Positions 30,497-41,067 of a stretch of DNA of 64,000 bases are shown in pieces. The DNA comes from Bedellia somnulentella (lineage: Eukaryota; Arthropoda; Insecta; Lepidoptera; Bedelliidae), in contig OY755181.1 in assembly GCA_963576735.1 (NCBI GenBank), forward strand, positions 1 through 64,000, in the 5' to 3' direction. The position numbers were made by a program, and so were the translations under genes. Every line of letters starts with the position of its first letter. The stretch's first letter is position 1. The notes beneath the pieces were generated by a model. It was not told the DNA's origin, searched no databases, and saw nothing but the letters and a program-made list of their open reading frames with translations.

Positions 30497-31006
30497 TTAC
30501 ATTCGTTTTTCGATGTTCTACTTGTTTTTTATCAAAACCAATGTTATTACTCTTCCTTATGAACCTTTCTGAGAATGGTAGGTACTCGCTCGCTTGTAGA
30601 ATTGCTGGTATTTATTATAAAATAACGATTTTTAATTACTATTATATCTCTAATATTATAGCCTTTATGACCCAACTTAAATGTTATTCTCATTCATCTG
30701 GTTTGAGAATCGCTGTCAACTGTCGAACACAATGTCCCTTATCTCTTTTGAAACCGATAAGTCAATCTCTGCACTCAAATTTGAGCCTTAGCGCTACAAC
30801 TAAACCGTTAATTCCGCTTGAAATGTTACGTCTACCTGTGAACGATAGGTGCGACCCAAGTTTTATTATGTGTCAATCATCCTTTGTATTCGTCTATTCA
30901 TTACTTTATTATTGTAATTGTCTACTTATTTATGTTGAGATGTTTTCGTGTTTAACACATGAACTTATTTCAAATGATTTGAATAATTTTGTAGTAATAG
31001 TTATTA
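30497..31006 (+). other. Spacer between LINE ORF1 and ORF2
   Basis: About 510 bp. An overlapping open frame (30403-31020) has biased, non-domain sequence and is probably chance. No other gene is seen. Such a long spacer is unusual for a two-ORF LINE. Confidence 0.5.
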
Positions 31007-33898
31007 ATGGCGTCACTTGACATATTTTATCAGAATGTGCGTGGTTTACTTACAAAAACAAGTAACTTTTTACGAAATGTGTGCTTAAATGATTACGATA
31101 TCATATGCTTGACTGAAACTTGGCTTTTAGACGGTATTTTGAACTCTGAGCTATTTGATTCGCGGTACTTAGTTTGGAGACGAGATCGTGATTATGTAAA
31201 AACTCGTCAAAAGATGGGCGGCGGTGTTTTGATCGCAGTTAAGAAGCAAATAATAGCGTCTGAAAGACTGGATTGGCGAAGTTCAGCCGAAGATATTTGG
31301 CTCACTATATCTTTACCTAAATCAGCACCACGGTCAACCACAAAATATGTTCATTTATGTACACTTTACCTGTGCGATGAAAACTGTGGATATTCTTATA
31401 CTACCCAACTTAATAACTTTATTAATAATTTAAATGACATTGTTATGAGTAACTTAAGTGATATTTTCTTGTGTATAGGTGACTTCAATTTCGGAGATAA
31501 GTTAAATTGGAGATCTCATAACAATGTGCAGGAGTTGCAGCCAATATTTGTTAATGACTCACCAAGTTATTCACTAACTAACTTTCTTGATTCTATTGCG
31601 GTATGTGGGCTTTACCAGTATAACGGCGTTCCAAATCATAATGAGCGAATTTTAGATCTAGTACTCTCCAACCAGCCGGTTGTCGTTCAGCGCTGTGACT
31701 CCCCATTAGTGCCGGAGGATGCTCACCATTGTTCTATAAATATTTCCCTAAATCTAGCAGGTGTCGTTACTCTTAAAGAACAGCCTAGGCGTAGATATTT
31801 GTATTACAAAGGTGAGTATTCGTCTATAGTTTCGGAGTTAGATGAGACCAATTGGAGCAATCTTTTAAATAGTATTCCCTTCGAGAGAGCTGTTGATGTT
31901 TTTTATAACCGAATTTATGAACTCCGTGACAAATACATACCAACACGATTAATGGTACCCAACTCTTACCCTCCATGGTATAGTTCAGCTTTGATAAAAA
32001 TATTAAAAGAGAAAGCTAAGTATCATAAAAAATATAAGAATTATCAAAACATAACAGATTATAATACCTTTGCTCTCTTAAGAAATCGCGCAGTTAAAGA
32101 GGAAAAGCTATGTTTTGCCGCTTATATATCGAGAGTTGAATCATCTGTTATTGATAATCCTAAATATTTTTGGACTTACGTAAAAGGCAAAAAAATGGGT
32201 TCATCTTTTCCATCTTCCATGCATTATAAAATTAAAACAGCTGCGAATGGTGAACAAATTAGTCAGCTATTTGCAGAGTATTTCCAGACGAATTTCGTGG
32301 CTTCAGATACTCACTCAAGCTCTACTTTTCAACACACCACCATGAGCCCTTGTAATACCATATCTGCCATTGAAGTTATTGACGATGAAGTGTATAAAAT
32401 ATTAAAAAACCTGGATCCCTATAAATCCGGAGGCCCAGATGATATACCCCCTATCTTTATTATTAACTGTGCTAAAAGTATTGCGGCTCCACTATCCATT
32501 CTTTTTAGGCGATCTTTTGCGGAGGGTATTGTACCCAGTATTTGGAAGTCCGCATTTATAACACCAATACACAAGAAGGGTGATAAAAGTCACGTTGAAA
32601 ATTATAGGCCTATATCTAAGCTATGCCTTTTTGGGAAAACGCTCGAGAGACTAGTTTACGACCAATTGTACGCAGCATTACAGAACGATTTTAATGATGA
32701 GCAGCACGGCTTCCTCAAAAAACGGTCGACCACGACAAACCTACTACTAGCGACTGACTTTATTAGTGAAGGTATGGAAAATGGTGAACAAGTAGATGTT
32801 GTGTATACGGACCACCAAAAATGCTTTGATCGTATAGACCATCAAGTTGTGCTGAGGAGGTTAGTTGAATCTGGCATACATGGCGACCTTTTGAGATGGT
32901 TTGAATCATACATTCGAAATCGTAGCCAAGCAGTTGCACTTCAGGGGTTTATGTCAAGCTGGTCAAGTATTCCGTCTGGTGTCCCTCAGGGTTCGTTACT
33001 GGGACCACTGTTGTTTATTATTGTTATTAACAACATCAACAAATGTTTCTTACATTCTAAGATACTTCTGTTTGCGGACGACATGAAAGTTTTAAAATAT
33101 ATTAAAAGTATAAGTGACGCCCGCAACCTACAGTCGGATTTAGATCGTTTCCAAAATTATTGTCTCACAAATAAGCTTGACCTGAATGTTTCTAAATGTT
33201 ACTGTGTGTCATTTTCCCGAAAGAGAGAACTCATTCAGTTTAATTACACATTAAATGGTCGAACCCTTACCAAGGTAAACTTTATAAGAGATCTAGGCGT
33301 TGTTGTCGATAACCATCTTTTATTTGATAATCACATCAACAGTATAGTGAACAAAGCGTCTAGAACATTAGGATTTATAATGAGAACTGCATCTGATTTC
33401 CAAGATATTAAAACTATAAAAATATTATACTGCGCCTACGTCCGAAGTCATCTCGAGTACGCTTCCTCTGTGTGGAACCCGCGGTATCAGATTTATAAGA
33501 ATAGAATAGAAGCCATTCAAAAGAGATTTCTAAGGTATCTGGATTTTAAATGTAAGCAATCGATTTCAGGCTACTATGAGCGTTGCAAAAAATATCATTT
33601 CGTCCCACTCGATGTTAGACGTAACATTTCAGATATCTGTAACTTGGCTAAGATAGCAAATGGTTCGGTTAATTGTCCTGAGTTACTGTCCAAGGTCCAG
33701 CTGCGTACAAATCCGATGGCATTACGTCAGCGGTCTTTATTACATGTGCCTCAGGCCAGAACCAACTACAGGCAGAATTCATTTATAATACGAGTTTCTA
33801 GGGAATATAATGAAATTCAAAATGATTTCGACATATTTAACTCCAGCATTTCAGCAATTAAGCGATTACTTACCAATTCATTTTTTCAAAACATTTAA
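31007..33898 (+). CDS. CR1-like ORF2: APE endonuclease and reverse transcriptase
   Basis: 963 residues. The endonuclease starts with FYQNVRGLLTK and has TETWL (about residue 40), GDFNFGD (about 160) and DAHHCSI (about 240). The RT has the palm segment PDDIPPIF, the RPIS motif, motif A YTDHQKCFDRIDH, GVPQGSLLGPLLF and catalytic FADD (about 33075). Motif A departs from the usual FSKAFD but keeps the first aspartate. No RNase H follows. The family is CR1/Kiri/Daphne-like by eye. Complete, so possibly active. Confidence 0.9.
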   Translation: MASLDIFYQNVRGLLTKTSNFLRNVCLNDYDIICLTETWLLDGILNSELFDSRYLVWRRDRDYVKTRQKMGGGVLIAVKKQIIASERLDWRSSAEDIWLTISLPKSAPRSTTKYVHLCTLYLCDENCGYSYTTQLNNFINNLNDIVMSNLSDIFLCIGDFNFGDKLNWRSHNNVQELQPIFVNDSPSYSLTNFLDSIAVCGLYQYNGVPNHNERILDLVLSNQPVVVQRCDSPLVPEDAHHCSINISLNLAGVVTLKEQPRRRYLYYKGEYSSIVSELDETNWSNLLNSIPFERAVDVFYNRIYELRDKYIPTRLMVPNSYPPWYSSALIKILKEKAKYHKKYKNYQNITDYNTFALLRNRAVKEEKLCFAAYISRVESSVIDNPKYFWTYVKGKKMGSSFPSSMHYKIKTAANGEQISQLFAEYFQTNFVASDTHSSSTFQHTTMSPCNTISAIEVIDDEVYKILKNLDPYKSGGPDDIPPIFIINCAKSIAAPLSILFRRSFAEGIVPSIWKSAFITPIHKKGDKSHVENYRPISKLCLFGKTLERLVYDQLYAALQNDFNDEQHGFLKKRSTTTNLLLATDFISEGMENGEQVDVVYTDHQKCFDRIDHQVVLRRLVESGIHGDLLRWFESYIRNRSQAVALQGFMSSWSSIPSGVPQGSLLGPLLFIIVINNINKCFLHSKILLFADDMKVLKYIKSISDARNLQSDLDRFQNYCLTNKLDLNVSKCYCVSFSRKRELIQFNYTLNGRTLTKVNFIRDLGVVVDNHLLFDNHINSIVNKASRTLGFIMRTASDFQDIKTIKILYCAYVRSHLEYASSVWNPRYQIYKNRIEAIQKRFLRYLDFKCKQSISGYYERCKKYHFVPLDVRRNISDICNLAKIANGSVNCPELLSKVQLRTNPMALRQRSLLHVPQARTNYRQNSFIIRVSREYNEIQNDFDIFNSSISAIKRLLTNSFFQNI

Positions 33899-34158
33899 GT
33901 TAATTATTTTTATATTTTTCTTATTTAGCAATAATTAATTTAGTTTTTAGTGTTGTTACCGTTATTTCTATTGTTCTCAGTCTGTTATTTGAATTTTCTT
34001 TTAGTCTGTAAGTTGTTGTTTTCTAGTTTTTATTGTTATAGGTGGAGATTTTTAATTGGCATTGCACTGTTTACTTTATTGTTTAGTTAATGTATACGCT
34101 GTAAATCTTCCAAATAAAATAAAATAAAAAAAATAAAATAAAATAAAATAAAATAAAA

Positions 34159-35030
34159 AAGGTAATGGAATGTAGCCAAAGTTAGTACGATGGATTTGAA
34201 AGTTTATGAAATGTAGTTTGGAGAATGATAGTTTCAATTGCTAAGTTTCTGATGTTCATTTGAATTGATCACTCAAATGTTATTTCGATTATTTACCAAT
34301 TGATAACTAAATATGGAATGTAAGAAAATTGGAAGGTTTTTGGAAGGAATGCAGTAAATAATGTCATACAAGGTACACCAAGGTACAAAGCAGATCTCTT
34401 AATCCTTTTTATCTGATCATGACGCGGCGGTTGAATACCCTTCGTGAAGAAAATTGGACTTCATAAGAATGTTAAAAGAGAGAGACTGTTATTTTTGAGT
34501 ATATAATTGCGCATGTACTGCGAATGTTTTAATTTGTACCTTGAAATATAATAAAATGAATGCATATTATATATTAAAGGGGCGGCCCGTATATATAAAC
34601 GAAATATAAATAAAAAATATGACTTGAGAAGGAAGCATGGTTGTCCACAGCTATTTTAAATATATGATAAAAATGTAAGAGAGAATAGTATAAAAAATGA
34701 ACAACATATAATAAAGTTAATGACTATTGTGAAGGAGAAATGTATAAAAAAAATTATATGTGGTTAAAGTACTATGAAATGTCTTTTAAATTTTACTTGA
34801 TTGTGATTACGCGGCAAATAGTTTGGCCTACGATTTGTTTGATTATCCCAGATTTAACTAATAGATTTAATTAAGTATAGTAGTTAAGTTTTATTAAATA
34901 GATAAACAAGTTCTAAAAAAGGTTAAATTTAATTTTTATTTCTATTTGATATTCGATTCTTAGTAAATAGATAAATGGATAATAATTTCTTAAAAAAAAT
35001 ATGTTATTTATAAATATTTTTTTATTTGCA
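34159..35030 (+). other. Right interior of the LTR element
   Basis: AT-rich non-coding sequence between the LINE tail and the polypurine tract. No ORF or domain is seen. Confidence 0.6.
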
Positions 35031-35043
35031 AAGGGGGAAGGTG
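35031..35043 (+). promoter_or_regulatory. Polypurine tract
   Basis: AAAGGGGGAAGG just before the 3' LTR, the expected primer site for plus-strand synthesis. Confidence 0.75.
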
Positions 35044-35164
35044 TGGTGTAGTGAGTGCATCTTGTCCCCCTCTTGCCAATATATATTGTATGTTAGTCTT
35101 AAGTCTTGAGCAGTAATAAACATATATCCAAACAAGCAACACGTCTCTCATTTCGTTCATTGCA
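35044..35164 (+). repeat. 3' LTR (121 bp)
   Basis: Identical as read to 27880-28000; ends CATTGCA directly before the duplicated target ATGCTG. Confidence 0.92.
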
Positions 35165-35971
35165 ATGCTGCCCTCATTTTTAGAGAGCAGCATGGACCTT
35201 TGGGATACGGGTTCAATTCTCTTTGGCGCCGCAATGACAGTTTGTCAAATTGTTGGCGTCAGGATGCCGCCAACAAGAGCTGGTGGCTCCCGCCAGGCTG
35301 GCAGTACTAGTCCCAGGACTAGAACTAGACCAGCCTGGATGAGGCGGATTGAAAGCCGTATCACAAGGGCCAGGGTCCTCATCGGCAAACTGACCAGCTT
35401 CAGATCAAGCAACAATAGGCCGAGGGTGGTGCGCTTCGTCAGGGAGGCATTCCCTGGTGAGAATGTCTTTGACAACTCACCAGAGTTTGCCTGTAGACTG
35501 GTGGAGCGCATCGATGATCTGAAGCAGAAGATCGCTGCTTGGGATAAGCGAATTAGGCGATATTCTGAAAGGGTAAAGAGGTACCAACAGAATCGTCTCT
35601 TCATGAGTGACCAGAAGAAGTTCTACAGAACTTTGGAGCGTCCAGACGTGGTTACGACAGGTCAGCGACCGGAAAAAGCCGATGTAGTAGCCTTTTGGTG
35701 TGGGCTTTGGTCGCTGCCTGTTGATCACGAAGAGGGCCGATGGTTCGAGGCGGTCGAGGGAGCGTGCGAGCCCATAGCGCCCATGAACCCCGTCAACATA
35801 TCCGAGGAGGATGTGGTGGCTGCGATCCGTAAGGCTCCGAACTGGAAAAGTCCGGGGCCGGACGGATTGCACCATTACTGGTTGAAGGGGTTCACGCGCT
35901 GTCACGCTACTCTCGCCTGTCAGTTCCAAAGCGCCCTCCAGAGTGGGACGCTCCCGAACTTTTTAACTACT
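35165..35971 (+). pseudogene. R4/Dong-like element copy A, right piece (linker and start of RT)
   Basis: Continues copy A from the duplicated ATGCTG. It matches copy D from 43639 to about 44468 (LPSFLESSMDLWD, KAPNWKSPGPDGLHHYWLKG), with a deletion of about 20 bp near 35602. Here the RT segment reads SPGPDG, the usual form, where copy D has SPGPVG. Homology ends at TGGGGTCA (35971) and a different LINE begins, in the same reading frame by chance. Confidence 0.85.
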
Positions 35972-36495
35972 GGGGTCAGTAAAAAAGTAGAATTAGTGAA
36001 AGAAACAAAACTCCTAGGAATAACAATCGATTCTAAGTTGCAATGGGGACCCCATATACTAACACTTTCTAAAAGGCTGAGCTCAGCAGCGCATGCCGTG
36101 CGTAAGATTAGAGAAATAGCAGACATAGAAACAGCTCGCATTGTTTATTTCAGTTATTTTGATATTCATAAAGTTTTTGTCTTACAAAAGTGAGCTATCC
36201 GATCTATCTACATGTTGAGGTCGACGTATTCGTTGCGCGAAAAATGTAAAGATATTGGCATTGTAACTGTCCCTTATCAATACATATTTGAGAATTTAAG
36301 GACAAACTTAACGTACCGAAGTGGAGACTTAATAAAGTATTTAACTCCTTTATGGGACTATCCCTCAACATTTCCAACAAACTTTCTTCTAACATATTGG
36401 AATTGCCTGTGGCATCTTTTAAAAAGGCAATTTAAGCCATGCTTATAAAGAAATCTTACTACAGTGTTCAAGATTTTTTAAACGACAAGGACCCA
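35972..36495 (+). pseudogene. Jockey/CR1-type RT C-terminal fragment
   Basis: KLLGITIDSKLQWGPHI, LSSAAHAVRKIREIAD and FDIHKVFVLQK are typical of the RT thumb of insect jockey/CR1 elements. A shifted frame then gives LREKCKDIGIVTVPYQYI and KKSYYSVQDFLNDKD, the usual end of such ORFs. Frameshifts and an internal gap make it non-functional. The fragment ends before the ATGAA microsatellite. Confidence 0.7.
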
Positions 36496-36582
36496 ACGCG
36501 CACATGACCATGTCCGTAAAGCTATAAATCTTCCCTCGTTATTCCTAGGAATAATTGTCTGGTGAGGATTTTTCTTCTCACG

Positions 36583-36619
36583 TTATGAAATGAAATGAAA
36601 TGAAATGAAATGAAATGAA
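36583..36619. repeat. (ATGAA)n microsatellite, shared 3' tail of two LINE fragments
   Basis: TGAAA repeats lie between the end of the plus-strand fragment and the end of the minus-strand fragment, so the two LINEs meet tail to tail here. Confidence 0.75.
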
Positions 36620-37985
36620 GCATTTATTCGACGATTATAGGTGTAAAGGTCTTCAGGTATTTACAAGTGCGCAATCCATAATCTGCCTTAAATGGGCGTT
36701 CGAATATTTATCATTATTAATCATATATTAATCATGCGAACTAAAGAAAAAAAAATGTCAACAAAAACCTATAAACTACTGGAACCAATACAATACACAT
36801 GTCAATTTTCTTCAATAAAATATAAAGTTATATGGCAATTAACATATTCATTACAAAAAACAAACTTAGGTAATAATAATAATACAATGTCACCAATAAC
36901 CTACTAAAAGTGTCAAACAAAGTCAAAATTTTAATAATTATAGATGTCAAATAAAAAAAAAATAATAATAAAGAAATGTCATATATTTTTTTTATAATAA
37001 TACAGAAATGTCAAAAATACTAAATACTGCATTTTTCTAAGAAATCTTTTACAGAGTAAAAACAATTATCCAACAAATATCTATGCAATGTCCGTTTGAA
37101 TTCGATTAAAGTCATTTCTCTTAGTCCATTTGATAGTTTATTGTAAATTATAATTGCCATAAAATAAGCATTTTTCCTATACAGTTCCAAGTTTCGTTTG
37201 GGTGGATACAATATTAAATTAGTTTTTGTGTTTTTTCTAACAGGGCGACCATTTTCTGGTTCCATTTCAAATATATACAAGTTTTTATGCACAAATATAC
37301 ACATTTCAAAAACATAAAGACAGGGTAATGGTAGGATATTCTTTTTTTTAAATAAAGGTACACAGGTATCAATAAAACCTGCTCCACATAGGGACCTAAC
37401 ACACTTTTTCTGCAATTTAAATGCCCTATCTATATTTACTGAGTTACCCCATATAATAAGTCCATATCGCATCGAAGATGCTACATATCCATGGTAAGCA
37501 GCAGTTGCAGCCTCCTCTGAAACTATACTTCGAATCCTGTAAATAGCGTATACAAACCTATCTAATTTTGTGCACAATTTATCTATATGCTCTTTCCAAT
37601 TAAGATGCTTATCTATATATATGCCTAAGAATTTCGTACAATTAACTTCTGAAATGATTTCATTCTGGAATTCAACTTTTATATCATTTTTTTTGCTATT
37701 GTAAGTTTGGAAATTGATAAAATTTGTTTTAGATAAGTTTATTTTTAAGTTACGGTCTTCTAACCATTTTATAACATTTTTCAAAGACTCATTAATACTG
37801 TTTGTCAAACAGTCAAGACTTTTGTTCTTTGCAATAATCGTAGTATCATCAGCAAACAAGATGCACTCATTACCGGTCACATTTGGGAGGTCATTAATAT
37901 AGAGAAGGAATAGCAGGGGGCCCAGAATGCTTCCCTGCGGTACGCCTACTTCATTTCTTAGATAATCTGACTGATAAGTTTGTTT
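36620..37985 (-). pseudogene. CR1/jockey-type LINE fragment, 5' truncated
   Basis: The minus strand reads GVPQGSILGPLLF then ILFADDTT (RT motif C, about 37856) in shifting frames, followed by a long open part (37880-37020) with CTKFLGIYIDKHLNW, YGLIIWGNS and a C-terminal YLLDNCFYSVKDFLE. It starts inside the RT at about 37985, so the endonuclease is missing. The 3' UTR (36620-37019) has AATAAATG and ends in the microsatellite. Confidence 0.78.
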
Positions 37986-38361
37986 ATAATTATTACTTTT
38001 TAATTATGTGATTGGTTTTTGTGATGGACAATTTATTTTAATTATGTCAAACTAGCGTTTGGTTTGGTCGCATAGAAAATCTTTTGTAAAGTAAAAACAT
38101 GTTTATAAACTGAAATTGTACAAACCATATTTTGAAAAAATGAAAAAATGTGAATGTAAAGAGTTTCTTTGTTGCTTCTTCTCTTTACGAACACCTTCCG
38201 AAGCAACGGATTAACGATTAATTTAAAACTTTGACGTTCAAAAAATGTTAGTATTTAACTTTATTTTGAAAAATAAACTTTTTGACTTTTTTTTTTATGA
38301 GGCTCAGTGCGGAAACCCGTGGCGGTTACCGCCCATCTGTCCATAAAATAATAATAATGAC
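37986..38361. other. Unassigned AT-rich stretch ending in a TAA repeat
   Basis: No gene is seen. It ends with AAAATAATAATAATG (38346-38360), which looks like the pre-insertion target of R4 copy B. Confidence 0.5.
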
Positions 38362-38630
38362 ACCTGGAAAGTGTGCTTAATAGCTACTTGTCAGGCGTTT
38401 ATAAGATCAGAGCCATTAACTCCTGGGTCATGCCTGTACTGATACACACACACACACGTACACGTTTAGCGTGCTCGGATGGACTTAGTCCGAACTGCAC
38501 GCTCTGGACAGACGAGTCCGCACGACGATGACCTCTCATCGAATGCATCATCCGAGGTCGTCGGTTATGAGGTTGTATATCCCGCGGAAGTGTGGTGGTC
38601 GAGGCCTCTTGAGTACCAAAACCATGCACG

Positions 38631-39495
38631 ATGACGGATGATAGTATTCGGGGAGAGGTAGTCGGTAGTGATAAAGGACTGACTCCCTTATCGTTGGCCT
38701 CACAGGATTGGCGAACCTCGGAGGTACTAAGCACCTCTGATCGGGAGTCCGTATGGAAAGAGAAGGAGCTGCACAGGAGGTTTTACAAGGTACTTTACGA
38801 ACCTTTCGTGGACCGCAAAGCCTCCCTGCATTGGCTGCGTTTCGGGGACCTCTTTGGGGAAACCGAAGGTTTTGTCTGTGCAATACAAGACCAGGTTATT
38901 AAGACGCGAAACTATCGGAAATACACCCTAAAGGACGGTACCACAGACATCTGTCGATCATGTGGCCGTCCCGGAGAGTCACTTAGGCATGTAATTTCCG
39001 GTTGTTCGGCTCTTGCTAACACTGAGTACTTGCACAGACACAACCAAGCAGCCAAAATCCTGCACCAGGAGCTCGCTCTGAAATACGGACTCTTGCAACA
39101 GAGGCTGCCGTATTACAAGTATCTGCCGGAGCCAAGTTATCACGGACAGAACTATTCTAGCGAATAAGCCTGACATCGTGGTATGGGATCGGTCGCCGTC
39201 GAGGGTATTTCTAGTGGATGTCATTATACCTCAAGACGAGGGTCTCGTGAAAGCTGAAATAGAGAAGCGTCGGAAATATCTCGATCTGGCTCACGAGATC
39301 ACCGACATATGGGGTGTGACTTCGACAGAAATAATTCCAATTGTTTTGTCCGCGAATGGGTTAATTCCAACCAGCCTCGCGACCAACTTGAGGCGGTTGG
39401 ATTTCTGTGGCGTGTCGGTTCCAGCTCAAATGCAGAAAGCGGTGCTGCTCGATACGGCTCAGATCGTTCGTCGGTTCTTGAACCTGAGTCCCTGA
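38631..39495 (+). pseudogene. R4/Dong-like C-terminus (zinc knuckle and restriction-like endonuclease), frameshifted
   Basis: The 38631-39167 frame covers the zinc knuckle, C-x2-C-x8-H-x4-C at about 38949-39007. The 39178-39495 frame carries the rest of the restriction-enzyme-like endonuclease (VVWDRSPSRVFLVDVIIP). The 41-bp deletion removes residues between them. Compare 41577-42584, where this part is unbroken. Confidence 0.85.
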
Positions 39496-39578
39496 CCCCG
39501 ACCGACTGTTCTTGTGTCGGGGAGTACCGCCTCTCCCAATTAAAATTTATATTTTCTTTTTCGGCCATGGGAGAGGCG
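39496..39578 (+). promoter_or_regulatory. Two conserved stem-loops in the R4-like 3' UTR
   Basis: CCCCGAC/GTCGGGG (39496-39502 with 39516-39522) and CGCCTCTCCCA/TGGGAGAGGCG (39528-39538 with 39568-39578). Both recur in copies C and D, with loops that vary in length. They may be the RT recognition signal (inference). Confidence 0.55.
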
Positions 39579-39612
39579 AGAAACTAAAAGTCATGCCCAA
39601 AATAATAATAAG

Positions 39613-40215
39613 TGTGTTTTGAATTTAGTATTTCCGACCAATTCGTATACAAAGCTTTTGTGGCAAAGGGTCTGGCCACTGCTCCTTCCTTAGCCTGCCA
39701 GACCCTTTAAAAGATAGTATTTAGACATTAAAATAGTGCGGAGCTACTCACTCACGAAAAGTGTAATTGTGTGCATTATCTTTCTTAAATTAACTGCAAC
39801 CAGGTTCTGGACTGGTAACCATGATTGTAAGTCTTTTGAATACGAATTTACACTTTGAAGTATCGAAATACCCAAAAATAAGTAAGATTGCATTTTTCGC
39901 GACGGATGTCAAGCCATCTCGTTGTAGGCCGTTGTTGCATACGAATGAGGTTTCGCCCATTGTGACGTATTTCGTGAACCAATGAATACTACCTCTATAT
40001 ATAATCTGGTTTGGGGGTAACTAAGGATCAATTCAATGCTTCTTTCCAGAATTTTATACGTAGTTTATTTATAAAAAATAGAAACTAAAACAACTCATGA
40101 GAATAGAACTGGTTCACAAGTCATCAGTCCCTATGAGAATGGAATGGGTTCATTGGCTTCGATAAAAATATGAGAAGTATTTTTTTTTCCTAAATTTTAT
40201 ACATGCCTTATATGA
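39613..40215. other. Unassigned stretch with short duplicated segments
   Basis: No gene. A segment around 40090-40200 (CATGAGAAT...TTCACAAGTCATCAGT, then TTTATACATGCC) recurs at about 40400-40515, on the other side of the SINE at 40216-40382, so the SINE split or accompanied a tandem duplication. Confidence 0.45.
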
Positions 40216-40382
40216 ACATAACATAACATAATCGTTCACGCTGAATATCCCCGAAGGGGTTGGCAGAGTTACTAATACTTCTGAACATCACGTGACTTTT
40301 TCACCTGGTGTTCAGAGTACCCACGTTTTGCTTGGATAGTGTACTCAGGTGATTGGGGGCAGGCCTATCGCCTTATATGAAA
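40216..40382 (-). mobile_element. tRNA-derived SINE (T family), 3' part
   Basis: Minus-strand copy of the 3' half of the SINE seen complete at 57236-57599 (CCCGAAGGGGTTGGCAGAG, GTGTTCAGAGTACCCACG). Confidence 0.75.
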
Positions 40383-40515
40383 TGATAATTTAAGAAAACA
40401 TACTCATGAGAATGAAATTGGATCACAAGTTATCAGTGCCTGTAAGAATGGAATTGGTTAACAGGCTTTGATAAAAAAATACTAATAAATGTTTCTTTTC
40501 AAAATTTTATACATG

Positions 40516-40750
40516 CCTACATATATACATATACATACATACATACAAATACTCACGGCTATTAATCCCTTGAAGGGGTAGCCAGAGCTAGGGTTAGAAA
40601 TTCCTAAGCCACTTTTGGAAGTTACGTAGGGAAAAGATAATGAAATAAAGGTTGCTAGTGATGGGTCTCCAACCGCATACCGTTAGTCGCCTCTTACGTA
40701 CACCCACCGGAAGAAATGGGGTAGTGCTTCTAAGCCGACACTACACAGCT
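40516..40750 (-). mobile_element. SINE-like element (S family)
   Basis: Starts with (TACA)n and ACTCACGGCT and ends GCCGACACTACACAGC, the reverse complement of the copy at 28638-28890. Confidence 0.8.
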
Positions 40751-40754
40751 TTAT

Positions 40755-41005
40755 ACATGCTTTATTCAAATCGTAGAAATTTCACAGAAAAAAATATAAA
40801 TAAGTTTAAAAACGAACTCATAAGTATAAACTGGGACGCAAAAATAACATCTTATAAATCAGTAAACGACAATTTTAATTCATTCATTCAGAAATTCCGT
40901 AAATATAATAAAATATACTTTTATTTTACATCAAGTTACACCAAAAAAGACCATAATAAATTATTAAGAATCTCAAAAACAATAGTAATTAATTATTATG
41001 TATAT
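40755..41005 (+). pseudogene. LINE ORF2 linker fragment
   Basis: The frame FTEKNINKFKNELISINWD...NDNFNSFIQKFRKYNKIYF matches the conserved linker between endonuclease and RT in jockey/CR1-type LINEs. Neither flanking domain is present. Confidence 0.5.
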
Positions 41006-41067
41006 TACTGTAATTATTAAACTGAACACCTGGTCGGTCTGCACGGTCACCTCAGCCACCAGATGGC

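Larger units (their letters stand above)
29381..34158 (+). mobile_element. CR1-like LINE with two intact ORFs
   Basis: ORF1 (PHD-type zinc finger) and ORF2 (endonuclease-RT) are both open, and the 3' end is an AAAATA-type repeat (34118-34158), as CR1/L2 elements end in short tandem repeats and not in pure poly(A). The 5' limit lies somewhere between about 28900 and 29500 and is not resolved. It is nested in the LTR element. Confidence 0.82.
27880..35164 (+). mobile_element. LTR retrotransposon without gag-pol, carrying a CR1-like LINE and a SINE
   Basis: Two identical 121-bp LTRs (27880-28000 and 35044-35164) start TG and end CA. A primer-binding-like site (TGGCGACCCTGCCAGTGCGG) follows the left LTR with no gap, and a purine tract (AAAGGGGGAAGG) precedes the right LTR. 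The 6-bp target ATGCTG is duplicated on both sides (27874-27879, 35165-35170), and copy D of the R4 element shows the empty site. The interior holds no gag or pol. Without the CR1-like LINE it is only about 2.4 kb, so it is a non-autonomous LTR element. Strand is set by the PBS and PPT. Confidence 0.88.
38362..39612 (+). mobile_element. R4/Dong-like element copy B, 5' truncated
   Basis: Matches the 3' third of copy D (from about 45330). It encodes the zinc knuckle CRSCGRPGESLRHVISGC and the endonuclease PD..D region. A 41-bp deletion at about 39132 shifts the frame between 38631-39167 and 39178-39495. TAA repeats flank it on both sides (38348-38359 and about 39600-39611). Confidence 0.85.

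Noticed and set aside
30403..31020. Open frame between the LINE ORFs
   Set aside because: It overlaps the end of ORF1, is rich in Tyr, Ile, Leu and Ser without any motif, and looks like AT-rich chance sequence.
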